The notes under the pieces: generated by a model
What the model saw: the letters and a program-made list of their open reading frames with translations, nothing else
Told to the model about the DNA's origin: nothing
The model's database searches: none
Translations under genes and position numbers: made by a program
Source of the DNA: Gigaspora rosea
Lineage: Eukaryota > Glomeromycota > Glomeromycetes > Diversisporales > Gigasporaceae
Assembly: GCA_003550325.1 (NCBI GenBank)
Contig: QKWP01000008.1
Span: 307,490 to 371,489 of the forward strand
Length of the DNA: 64,000 nt
Reading direction: 5' to 3'
In this document: one piece after another, positions 34,171 to 44,889 of the stretch
Layout of the letters: the number at the start of each line of letters is the position of its first letter
How positions within the stretch are numbered: position 1 is the first letter of the stretch

Positions 34171-34399
34171 TTGTGCTTTGCAAAAATGTTTGATCTTTGC
34201 AGATTATAATGTCATGTAAAATCACGAGAAATCAGCCAGATCTTGTGGATTTTTCGATTCTTTAAGAATTTTAAAGATTTTAGATAAAATATAGACGGCA
34301 TTGATTGAAAATTATAATCAATAATAATTAAAATCTCAGAAATTTTTCTGCCATCATCACCGTGAAATCACAGGGTCACACTTTTTTTGCAAAGTGCTA

Positions 34400-34965
34400 T
34401 AAGATTCTTAATGATCATATCATTAAGATTCTTAACGATTGTTCTTAAAGATCATGTTATTAAGAATCTTAATGATCATATCTTTAAGATTCTTAACGAT
34501 CATATTAAGAATCTTAACGACCAAATCGTTAAGATTCTTAACATCATTCTTAATGATCATATCGTTAAGATTCTTAATGATCATATCGTTAAGATTCTTA
34601 ATGATCATATCGTTAAGATTCTTAATGATCATATCATTAAGAATCTTAATGATCATATCGTTAAGATTCTTAACGATTATATCGTTAAGAATCTTTACGA
34701 TCACATCATTAAGATTCTTAACAATCATATCATTAAGAATCTTAACGACCATATTGTTAAGAATCTTAACGATCATATCGTTAAGAATCTTAACGATCAT
34801 ATCGTTAAGAATCTTAACGATCATATCATTAAGATTCTTAACGATATGATCATTAAGAATCTTAACAATCATATCATTAAGATTCTTAACGATCATATCA
34901 TTAAGATTCTTAAGGATCATATTGTTAAGATTTTTAATGATCATATTGTTAAGATTCCTTAATAA
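34400..34965. repeat. 24-bp palindromic satellite array
   Basis: More than 20 units of ATCGTTAAGATTCTTAACG plus ATCAT stand head to tail, some inverted (GAATC in place of GATTC). Because the period is a multiple of three and neither strand has a stop in the unit, both strands stay open: plus frame 34387-34962 reads NDHIVKIL repeats, minus frame 34432-34944 reads NDMIVKIL repeats. These frames are a by-product of the repeat. Strong hairpin or cruciform potential is evident. Confidence 0.9.
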
Positions 34966-35125
34966 TCACAATTTCTGTGCATTAACATGCACAATCGTTA
35001 ATATTCTTAATGATAATTTTTATGATCATGCTGATGATCATTAAGATCCTTAATAATTATAATTCCGTGCATTAACGTGATCATTAAGATTCTTAATGAC
35101 TATAATTTCCGTGCATTGATGCGCA
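34966..35125. repeat. Right flank of the satellite: return of the longer GTGCATT unit
   Basis: TTTCTGTGCATTAACATGCA and AATTCCGTGCATTAACGTGA units alternate with TTAAGATTCTTAATGA. Confidence 0.65.
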
Positions 35126-35867
35126 CTTTTTTATTTTTTGTTTTTTTTTTGCATTTAACAATAATAACTTCCGTGCTTTGACGCGCACAAATTACATTTG
35201 ATTTGTAAGTAAATAAATATTTACTTATTTATTTTATTTTTTTTTTGTTTTCTTTTATTTTTATAATTCTTTTTTTTTACAACTCACTAACTTTCATATA
35301 ATTTTTTTTAGTTATTGTCATTGCTTTTGAAGTTATCAGTAGTTATCCTTTGGAGTTATCACTTTGCAAGTTGCTCTTTGGAATCATTATCATTTTGGTA
35401 TATGTTTTTTCATCATTTTTGAGGTATTAAAGCTTTTTTTTCTTACTATTATTTTTTCTTCAATTTTTATTTACTTTCAGTATATTATTACATTTTAGTA
35501 TCTCTCTTGAGTTACTGCCATTAGAGTTGCCACAATTGGAGTTGTTATTATTGGAGTTATTGCTAGAGTAGACACTTCGATTTTTTTTTTTGAACCTTTC
35601 ATTTTGATACTATTGCTTTACTTTTCTTTTTTCGAAATTATTAGTTGCTAGGTTATTTTTAAAATATTTTTAGTAATTAAAAGTATTTTCTTCTTTGGCA
35701 TGTAAATTATTAAATTAAAGTATTCATATTATAAATTTAATTAATAATAAAATAATAAAATTAATAAAATTTAGTTAATAAAATATAAAATTAAAATTAA
35801 TAAAAATTACAAATTTAGTTAATAAAATTATAAAATTTAGTTAATAAAATAATACGTATAAATGTAT
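35126..35867. other. AT-rich intergenic stretch, nothing recognised
   Basis: T-runs and a loose repetition of GTTATTATTGGAGTTATTGC-like words near 35510-35565. No gene. Confidence 0.4.
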
Positions 35868-36045
35868 ATACGGATTAGTGATGCCGACTAAACGTTTTAA
35901 CATTACTATGTTTTGGGTTTTATCACGTAGTAAAACTGATTTTAACTTATATCGTAGTTAAAATTGGTAAAATAAAAAAGATATAACTAGATATAACTGT
36001 AGTTAAAAATATTGATTAAAATTAAACTATTGCTATGATCAAATT

Positions 36046-36254
36046 ACGTAAAATTAAACTATATACCATATTATAAATTAGAACATCAAAACAATTAATT
36101 TAACAATTCTTTGCCTATTTTCACGTAAAATCAAACTGCCGAATTATAAATTAAAACATCAAAACAATTAATTTAACAATTTTTTACTTATTTTCACGTA
36201 AAATCAAACTGCCGTATTATAAATTAGAACATCAAAACAATTAATTTAACAATT
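36046..36254. repeat. 79-bp tandem repeat upstream of the hAT transposase, about 2.7 copies
   Basis: CGTAAAATCAAACTGCCG and TATTATAAATTAGAACATCA then AAACAATTAATTTAACAATT repeat with a spacing of about 78-79 bases, ending just before the ATG at 36271. Confidence 0.8.
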
Positions 36255-36270
36255 CTTAACATATTTCATT

Positions 36271-38668
36271 ATGTCAAATAACATTGATGATAATTTGAGT
36301 GCTACCAGCGATTGTTCAATTACTTCAGCTAATAAATCTAATTTTGGTGGTCGACCTCGTAAAGAAGTATGGGATACGTATAATATTGGTGAAAAAATTG
36401 GAAAATATTATTCCATCCAATGCAAATATTGTCCTAAGCATTGGCAAAGAGGAATACCAACCGTAATGGAATCACATTTAGCCAATGATTGTCCTACTTG
36501 TCCAGAAGATATACAAAAACACTGGCAAGATAAAATTAATAATCGAAACAATAATTATCAAAGAACTTTAAATACAAAAACCAAACTTCATAAATCAAAA
36601 CATCCGGCTGATACAAATAATTTAGAATTGATTTCTATAAATCATCAAAATTCACTTGATCGTGCTGTGTTAAAGGCTTGGGTTGGATGTGGTATATCTT
36701 TTGAAATAATTGATAACCCTTTTATGCGAGATTTACTTATGCAGCTTAATCCAGCATATCACCCACCTGGACGAACAACATTATCTGTTCGAATTCTTGA
36801 TGAAGAAATAGTAAAAGTTAATAAGGAAATTTCTATGATTTTCGAAAATTTAACTTTAAGTAAGTCAAATAATTAAAAGATTTTAAAATATAAAGTATAT
36901 TATTAATTTATTTTGTTAGCTTTAGACGGATGGTCTTCTCCTCAATCTTCATCAATCTATAATTATATTGTTACTACAGTTGATCGTAAAGAATAACTTA
37001 TAGCACTAAAAGATTATTCTAATAAATCTACTACTGGTGAATTTTTAGCATCGGAAATAAATACAATTGTAACTTCAATTGGCTTTGATAAAATTGCAGC
37101 AATTGTAACAGATTCTGGAAGTAACTGTAGAGTTGCACGCAGAATTACAAATTATGATTATCCACATATTTTAGATATACGATGCATTGCATATTTGATT
37201 AATCTAATTGCAGAAGATTTCACTAAAATTGATCGTGTTAAATCATTTATAGAAACATGTGGAAATATAACAAGATTTTTTAATAAATCACACTTACCTA
37301 ATCGGTTAATAGAGGATGGAATTCGTGCAATGAAAATTAAAGGTGGTGGATTACAAACTTATTCGAAAACAAGATGGTGCTCTTTATATAATACAACAGA
37401 TTCACTATTACGATTACGACCAGTATTTAATTGGGTAATTTATATTTTATTATAATTTTATATAATAATAGGAAATAGTATTAATTAAATTAATTAATTT
37501 TTTTTAGATTCAAATTAATCATGAAAATTGTTTAACAAATCATTTTGTGAAAAATATGTTTTAATAATGATACTTTTTTTATAAATTTATCATATTAATC
37601 AGATTATACAACCAATCAAAATATGTGTTAATAAACTTGAAGCCCAAACCGCAACATTAGCAGACTGCTATATTAATATGTTAAAATTAGCTGCAGCGAT
37701 TCATCAACTTCCAGAAATAAACCCATTTAAATCACAAATTATAAAAATTTATAATATACGATATGAAGAATTTAACCATGAGGCATATCTTTTAAGTTAT
37801 TGTTTACATCCATTATATCGTGGTAAGTAAACTTGGATTTATGTAAATTATATATTTTAAACCTTTTATTACTACATAATAATATTATATAATTAAATTA
37901 GGATATGGTCTTAAAGATCAATCATTTCATTTAGCAAGTCTTACGGCTGGTAACTATTGGAAAGCTCTTGGATATGATGAAGCTGAGTGCATTGAATTGT
38001 TGATTGAATTTCGCAAATTTATTCGTAATGAAGAGCCTTACAAAGTAGAATTTAATACTCAAAGAGAATCTCCACTTACATGGTGGTTAACATATAATAT
38101 AAACTATCATACATACTTAGAAGATTTGGCAATTAAAATGTTTTCGATTGTGCCATCTCAAACAGCATGTGAGCGAAATTTCTCCATTCTAAAATGGTTT
38201 TATGGTGATCGAAGAAACCGTCTTACAATTAAGCGTATTGAGTCTATGGCCAAATTACGAATGTATTGGGTTTCAGAAATCCGAAAAGAACTTGAACTAT
38301 ATGGAAAAGATTTAACGGAAGAAGAACTACGGGCATGTGCCAATATAGCAACAATTCCGGTTAACTTGTCTTCGGAAATTGATATATTAAATACAAATGA
38401 CATCTTCAAAAGATGTAGAGTCTTATATTGTGAATCAAGATACCCCCTCTATTTTAGTAAATTCTAATATGCATGTGGTTTCTAAAACAAAACCTAAGAT
38501 CGAAGACATAGCAGATCTTAATTTATCTTTTTTAATTTTAACAACATGGAGTTATATTGTAGAAGACCACAACCTAAGCCAACGTCAAGCAAAGGTTCTG
38601 GAAATATGGACTTTGAAGTTTCGAATCTTGTTGACGAGATCTTAGGACTTGAGAACGACAGTAATTAG
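36271..38668 (+). pseudogene. hAT-family transposase (BED zinc finger, DDE core, C-terminal dimerisation region), inactivated
   Basis: Exons are 36271-36859, 36920-37434, a short piece after 37507, 37603-37822 and 37902-38668, separated by GT-AG introns. The N-terminus has a BED-like finger (WDTYN...CKYC...MESHLANDCPTCP). The core has LDGWSS (first D), IVTDSGSN (second D) and CIAYLINLIAEDF, where the family normally has CIAH. The C-terminus has the hAT dimerisation signature: FSIVPSQTACERNFSILKWF and RRNRL...KLRMYW. Damage: an in-frame TAA near 36995 (after DRKE), a stop in the exon piece near 37560, H to Y in CIAH, and a shift near 38395 after which the open frame ending TAG at 38666 (VDEILGLENDSN) looks original. 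The protein would bind the terminal repeats and cut the element out; this copy should not. Confidence 0.85.
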
Positions 38669-38738
38669 CTTTAAAATGCATTATACAATAAACGTTAAAT
38701 AACGTTAAATACTGATAATTAATAAATATGCTTATTGT

Positions 38739-38754
38739 AAATATACTCAAATAA
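38739..38754. repeat. Target-site duplication of the retroposon (left)
   Basis: AAATATACTCAAATAA is repeated exactly at 39461-39476. Confidence 0.88.
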
Positions 38755-39460
38755 GGGTGTGGCGCCTTAGAGAAGTGGTCAAGGTGTCACCCCCAAGCGG
38801 CAGGTTGACAGTTCGAATCCCACTGGCGACGTTTTGAAGTTAAATCTGCGTTCGGTGATTGTGGCTTATGAGCGGTTGGGCGCTAAACCTGTAACCTTGG
38901 TTCCACCATCTTGAATGGGAGCCTGCGGGCGCAATGATGTATGTGTTACATCGCAAATCCAGGGAACCGGAAAAAACCCACAAGAACCCGTTTGGCAAGA
39001 CCCGAGTTAGGAGGTAGTGAAAATCGGTCCTACGGTATGCACCAGAGAAGGCGGATACTACGATCGGAACGAACCTAATAAGGGCAGGTAGCCTCGGTTA
39101 CCAAATCCGGGCAATGGTACATGTATGGGACATGGAATTTGTTCCGGTAGGCTCTTGTGCGAGGGTAAAGTAGCCCTTAGGTCGTCGATACCTAAAAGGG
39201 TTGTGGCCCACAATATCTGCATTAAATGTAGTGCGTCGGGTAGTAATAGGAGGACCATGAACCAGAGGGTTTAAATAGACAATTCCCGTAGTTGTGTTGT
39301 AGGTATGGCAGCTAGTGTAGAACCTTCGGGCGGACTACTTAAATTAGGCACCAAAAGTGCACGTGTGGCTAGTTGTATCCTCATTCATGTAACAAATATT
39401 ACGTCACTATAACTCATAATAAAATCCCGGCCATAGCACACGGCCTCTAAACTTAAAAAA
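38755..39460 (+). mobile_element. tRNA-derived long SINE-like retroposon, about 700 bp
   Basis: The head resembles a tRNA of the Leu/Ser type: an A-box-like AGAGAAGTGGTCAAGG, then a B box GTTCGAATCCCAC about 45 bases later. A body of more than 600 bases, far richer in GC than the surroundings, ends CGGCCTCTAAACTTAAAAAA. A perfect 16-bp duplication flanks it. These are hallmarks of RNA polymerase III-transcribed, LINE-mobilised SINEs, although the length is well above the usual 150-400 bases. No open frame with a protein signature is present. It inserted into the 3' flank of the hAT transposase after that element. Confidence 0.82.
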
Positions 39461-39721
39461 AAATATACTCAAATAAATGTTTTAGCTTCTTTATTGTTTT
39501 ATCGGTTTTATCTGTTTTATCGCAAGTATATAGCGTTTAACAGTTTATACTTTGATAGTTTTCACGTTTTTAGCCCAAAGCCTCAAAATATAAATAGTAT
39601 TAACCTATCACGTGGATAGTTTATATTTTTATCAAGTTTTATCATGAGTATAGTCGGCATCACTAATACGGATATATGTTATTATGTGTTATGTATGGAT
39701 ATATGCTATTATATGTTACCT

Positions 39722-39862
39722 ACACGTAAATATGCACGAGACAATGCACGCGAAAACACATAAAATTGCACGTTAGTACGTGCACCGTTGCACGGAATCT
39801 GCACCCTTTTACGTGCTGCAAACGTGCTTTCTCATACATTGTCTCGTATAGATTTACGTGCA
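39722..39862. repeat. Inverted repeat rich in CGTGCA
   Basis: ACGTAAATATGCACGAGACAATG is mirrored in reverse complement by CATTGTCTCGTATAGATTTACGT. Between them lie GTGCACCGTTGCACGG-type palindromes. It resembles a small foldback element just outside the hAT insertion. Confidence 0.6.
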
Positions 39863-40149
39863 GGTTCGTGTGGTTCCATATCCAAATTTTTCGTGTTTGC
39901 AGTATCATTCCGTGCTGAAATTTGTTATAGGGATTGTAACTATTAAGGAGGGAGAGTGATACATTTAACCGATTTAACTCTAATGGTTACTGGAAGATAA
40001 ATTTCTGATTTACTCGAATAAAGGTCTCTTCAGCACTACACTAGCTTACTTCCTTTATTTTCCTTAAGTAAAATCGAAGGGAGCTTCTCTTAATTTATCT
40101 CTCTTTATTGAAGTCAAATTTATTTGTTTATATACATTTGGATTTAATA

Positions 40150-40508
40150 TATAACACGTTACGTGCTACCTAGCACATTAACGTGCTATCTAACATGTTT
40201 TGTGCTATTCAACAATGACTACTAAGCATAATACGTTGACTTGCTATCTAGAATTTTCATAATTTTTACCCCTTAACACGCATACGTGCTAACACGTTAA
40301 CGTGTTATGACGAATTTACGAAAGGGGCGATTATATATAACACGTTAACGTGCTACCTAGCACATTAACGTGCTATCTAACATGTTTTGTGCTATTCAAC
40401 AATGATCTACTAAGCGTAATACGTTGACTAGCTATCTAGAATTTTCATAATTTTTACCCCTTAACACGCATACGTGCTAACACGTTAACATGACGAATTT
40501 ACGAAGGG
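40150..40508. repeat. Tandem duplication of about 185 bp, 2 copies
   Basis: TATATAACACGTTAACGTGC, ACCTAGCACATTAACGTGCT...GACGAATTTACGAAAGGGG is repeated with few differences. The unit is full of CACGTTAACGTG palindromes. The second copy is interrupted at CGAAAGGG by the element at 40509-42249, whose right side resumes with CGAAAGGGGGATTATA. Confidence 0.85.
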
Positions 40509-42249
40509 TAGAGTTTAGACCCGGGTTGTAGTAAACCGGGTCACCCGTGTCAAAACGGTTCACCCGGGTCAAGATTTTACAACCCGGGTCAAAATCGGGT
40601 TTAAGATCATAGAAGGGCATTCATTCGATTGGTTAAGTTTTATATATATCCTCATGATGTCCGTGATAATTTTACACTGCATAATAATTAGCTGTGCAAC
40701 GTAGTTGTGCGAAACCAGGAACGGGGAAGTCAGTATGTTATGATGCCGGATATTATGTACAGATAGGATTATCTAACATAATTTTCCAAACGCCCATTAG
40801 ATTTTGTTTATGTTACTATTGTAACCATCCGGATATACTAGTTGGCTGTTTATAGTAGTCAAATTTGATTTGCAATCGGGTTAAGGCGTATATGTTCAGT
40901 GTCAAATTCTTATGTTTATTTTTATATGCAAGTTACGTGAGGTCGCGAATTATTTGGATCAGAATATCACTTAATTTGTCTGATTAATTATGCAATCAAT
41001 TTAAGAGTTAGTTTACGAAACAAAGTAGAGAGTGCATCGATAAGGTATTAATTTTAAGGTAATGTAATGCGAGAACAAAAATAATAGTTTTTAAGGGGGA
41101 CAATGAGCAACATCTTTTTGTAGTGATGAATAAGATTAATCCGAGTATAATGGTAAGAGTAATGAGGTTTTATAACGTAACTTCGTCATAAAGGCTTTGA
41201 AAAATCGATTATGCTAAAATAATTGAGAAAAATAGAGCTATTTGCTCTAGACATCCGAAAGCCCACAAGATATTCTTTACTATTAATTAAATATAAATAA
41301 CCCCGTCACTATCTGATTACTATTCTGTTCATAAGATCTTAAAAATTAATTCTTATATTTTGTTTTTGTTTTGCATAGTTGACCGAACACTTCAAGTTGA
41401 CAGTAGGTCAACAGATCGAGTGATGCGACGATCACATGAGTGATCCCGGTTCTAACAAGAGAATCCAGTATATGCAAGGGTAAGATAAGTAGAAATTTAA
41501 TGAAATTACCAATTCCAGGTTTAGGCGTGAATACTAATATAACCAAATTTAGCAGGAACGTATGACAACAACATGCAGATATAAAACGGAGGAGCGGCAG
41601 GGCAGCACGACAGCAGCCTTTCAAGAGGCAAAGCAATTTCGCACCCTACCCTACCCTCCCTCATGTAGAATCCTGCAGCTTAAACGTCTTTTACGGCCGG
41701 CCTGCATTATGCAGGTGGGAAACCACCGGCCAAGATCATGTGACTTCAAAGCTTCTGGCTAACAGTCGGCCTGCATTTATGCGGTTGGGAAACCACCGGC
41801 TAACGCCAATTATACATCAAACGCACTGATATATGTTATATATCTCTGTCAATTATACATCAATCGCACTGATGTATTTCTCTTTCAATTATACATCAAA
41901 CCCACTGATGTATGCTATATATCTCTTTAATTATGCGTCAAACGCACTGACGTATGCCATATATCTCTTAATAAAGTTTGAATATCTAGCGCTATTAGCG
42001 CTGGAATTCGTCCAACCATGATATCAAATGCGTGCAATTCTTTTCGTCCAAGCACGGTAATCATTACTGGCATGTGTATTAATCATACTTTGATCTTGTG
42101 ATCTGTTTACCCAATAATCCACAGTTTGAAGAGGTTCACTTCTCTCAACACCAGGACCCTTATATGCAACCCGTTTTTCACCCGGGCCACCCGATTTCAA
42201 ATCACACGGGTGACCCGGGTGACAATTTTGCATCCGGGTCTAACCTCTA
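40509..42249. mobile_element. Non-autonomous TIR element (probably hAT-like), 1.74 kb
   Basis: The left end TAGAGTTTAGACCCGGGTTG is matched by the complement of the right end (TAGAGGTTAGACCCGGATGC); subterminal GACCCGGGT words abound. The flanks read (A)CGAAGGG and CGAAAGGG, an 8-bp duplication with one base lost, confirmed by the uninterrupted host repeat at 40325. The interior has no transposase. It holds duplicated CGGCCTGCATTATGC...GGGAAACCACCGGC words near 41698 and 41767 and a 40-bp minisatellite. Confidence 0.7.
41808..41972. repeat. 40-bp minisatellite, 4 copies
   Basis: AATTATACATCAAACGCACT and GATGTATGCTATATATCTCT repeat four times. It lies in the non-autonomous element. Confidence 0.85.
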
Positions 42250-43189
42250 CGAAAGGGGGATTATATGTTACATTTAATGAATTATACAAAAATGGAAATC
42301 TATATTAAAGAAAATCGATCTTTATACAAATGCGGGAGAGGGGATAAACTAATCGGGATCGAATCTCTAATGTCACAAATTCGAATTTGCGACAATACGT
42401 ACGTGTGTGCATATCGATTCTGGAATTAACCTAAGCAATCCGGTACCTAACCAATCCGGTATACCGTATACAACAAAAATTTTTTATCCCCGATTTCAAT
42501 CATTTCGAAAACAGTAATAAACCAATCGTATCATTGCATTTAATGTATTGTCCAATCGGTTATGAGATTTTAAGGATGTACATCACAGAAAATGCCATAT
42601 AAATCATACATACCGTGAAATTACATATCACTCCTTCCTGGTATAAATAAGGTAGCTGCGCGACGTTGTCACGCAAAACCAGGAACGGAAGAATTAATAG
42701 ATCAAAAATGAAATGTTTAACAGTTTATTAATATTAATTAATAAATTATGTACATCTTAGTTTACATGTGTATGGTACAAAGTTGGCATATGAAAAATTA
42801 ACCTCGTATAACCTTAAATGTGGGCATTATTCTATTTGCAGTAAAAAATAAAAAAAAATAAAAATAAAAAAATCCGTTCATCCGTCCCGAATTTTGAAAT
42901 CCTTGTAATGCAAACCGAAAAATCAACTTTTGCACAGCCTAATAAAAGAACATATCAGATATCAAAATCAGTAACGAAACGTAACATTAGTGAGCTTGTG
43001 CATCCATACCGAATTTTAAGTAAATATTTGTTAACACCGTTACTTACGAGACATTAATTATTTATTTACATCCAATCGGTAATTACAACGCACATATACG
43101 CCAGTTTCTTATTTTTATGCACGAGTAACAAAACAAACAAGTGATTAATATAATAGTAATAAACCCGGGAACTACAAATACCTTTCGTC
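42250..43189. other. Repeat-derived intergenic region
   Basis: It includes an inverted match to 26300-26350 near 42420 and CACGCAAAACCAGGAACGGA near 42672, related to GTGCGAAACCAGGAACGGGG near 40706 and inversely to 44285 and 44680. No genes. Confidence 0.45.
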
Positions 43190-43380
43190 GTGGGATTAAG
43201 CAAGTTACGTAAGGTCTTGAATCACTTGGACCCGAGTCAGGATATCACTTAATTTAGTCTGATTAATTATGCGATCAATTTAAAGTGTTAGTTTACGAAA
43301 CAATGTAGGGTGGCGTCGATAAGGTATTAATTTTAAGGTTATGTAATGCAAGTACAACAATAATAGTTTTTAAGGGTCAA
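43190..43380. repeat. Direct dispersed copy of 40925-41105
   Basis: GATATCACTTAATTTAGTCT, GATTAATTATGCGATCAATT and GATAAGGTATTAATTTTAAG match the earlier region at about 85% identity. Confidence 0.7.
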
Positions 43381-43489
43381 TGAGATGTTAAAGGTAACAA
43401 TTAACAAATGTAAACCTGCACAATTTTATATAGCTAGCAAACAACATAAACAATAATCGCAGTACCAATAGTAAAACGTTATAAAAACA

Positions 43490-44700
43490 AGCCTCCATAT
43501 TAATACAATTTCGAATCAAGTTCGAAAAAATCTTAAGTGACTTGATACACAGTCGATAATCTAAACGGATTCCCAAGTAAAACAAGTAAAAACAAGCTAC
43601 AACGTTAACAAATAAATACACTAAATCAAGAAAGCACGATGATAACCAATCAAGTCAATGTACACATAAAAAAAATTAATACTGTGAACACATACCGCAA
43701 TATTATAGAATCCTTTAACATCAATCCCTACCACGATAAACAGTAACTTAAAGGTCAACACGCAAAAGACCATCCAATCAACAGTACTAATTGTAAAACG
43801 TTATAAAAAACAAGCCCCCATATTAATACAATTACGAATTAAGTTCGAAAAATATAAATTCGGTACCAATATAAAATAAAAAAATCTTAAGTGACTAAAT
43901 ACACAATCGATAATCCAAACGGAATCCCGAGTAAAACAAGTAAAAACAAGCTACAATGTTAACACATAAATCAAGAAAGCACGATGATAAACAATGTACA
44001 CATAAAAAAATCAATACTGTGAACACATACCGTAATATTATAGAACCCTTAAACATCAATCCTTACCGCGATAAACTTAAAGAAACGTAAACTTGAAATA
44101 CTTACTTAAAAACTACTTAAAATAGTCCTTTTTGAAGGGGTAATCATGCACGAATAGCACATACGTACGTACAAAAGCCATATCAAACCGGATTAATATA
44201 AAATGCAATGTCATGTGAAAATATAACCAATCAGAGAACTGTATTTGTTCACATAATTTCACTCTTCAGATAACCATACACTACGTTGCACTCCATTCCT
44301 GGTAAATATCAAGTGACTCGATACACGATCGATAATCCAAATGGAATCCCGAGTAAAACAAGTAAAAACAAGCTACAAATGTTAACACATAAATCAAGAA
44401 AGCACGATAATAAACAATGGACACATAAAAAAATTATTACCGTACCTTAATCAGTAACTCAAAGGCAGGAAACGTAAACTTGAAATACTTAAATAGTCCT
44501 TTTTGTACGGACAATCATGCACAAATAGCACGTACTGTACATACACAAAAGTCATATCAAACCGGTTTAATATAAAATGCAAATTTGGAACATCGCATTC
44601 CACAATGTCATGTGAAAACATAACCAATCAAAGAACCGTTGTTCACACCATTACACTCTTCAGATAACCATGCACTTCGTTGCACTCCGTTCCTGGTATA
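43490..44700. repeat. Segmental tandem repeats (three copies of a roughly 400-bp unit, partial)
   Basis: GAATCCCGAGTAAAACAAGT followed by AAAAACAAGCTAC recurs near 43570, 43922 and 44344. The associated words AATCAAGAAAGCACGAT, AATAGTCCTTTTTG (44124, 44495) and CTTCAGATAACCAT (44264, 44659) recur with them. Confidence 0.7.
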
Positions 44701-44889
44701 TGTAATTAAAAGCATGTTCCTAAACACAATCCTTTTCCGTAATTTATTTATTAAATAAATAATGAATTTTTTCCAAATGTAACATACAAACTTTTTCATA
44801 AAATTATTTGTTTGCTGGGCAAAAAATAAATACCATTTATAATTTCACAAATCTATTTTTTTTAAAAAAAATAATAAACGCGCGTCAAA

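Larger units (their letters stand above)
35868..39673 (+). mobile_element. Complete hAT transposon with decayed transposase
   Basis: The element (35876-39665) has exact 15-bp terminal inverted repeats, TAGTGATGCCGACTA (one extra base in the left arm's continuation) and TAGTCGGCATCACTA, flanked by an exact 8-bp duplication ATACGGAT (35868-35875 and 39666-39673). It contains a 79-bp subterminal repeat (36046-36254), an intron-containing hAT transposase and, inserted near the 3' end, a tRNA-derived retroposon (38755-39460). Confidence 0.93.

Noticed and set aside
34387-34962. Plus- and minus-strand open frames of 170-191 codons
   Set aside because: Both arise from a stop-free 24-bp palindromic satellite; no start context, no domain, and both strands give the same kind of repeat.
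33859-35125. CRISPR-like array
   Set aside because: No unique spacers; the units are contiguous palindromic satellite repeats in a eukaryotic genome.
38760-38832. A functional tRNA gene
   Set aside because: A- and B-box sequences are present but acceptor-stem pairing is poor, and the segment is the head of a 700-bp retroposon with its own target duplication.
39058-39258. 66-codon minus frame within the retroposon
   Set aside because: No domain, and it lies in a body better explained as non-coding retroposon sequence.
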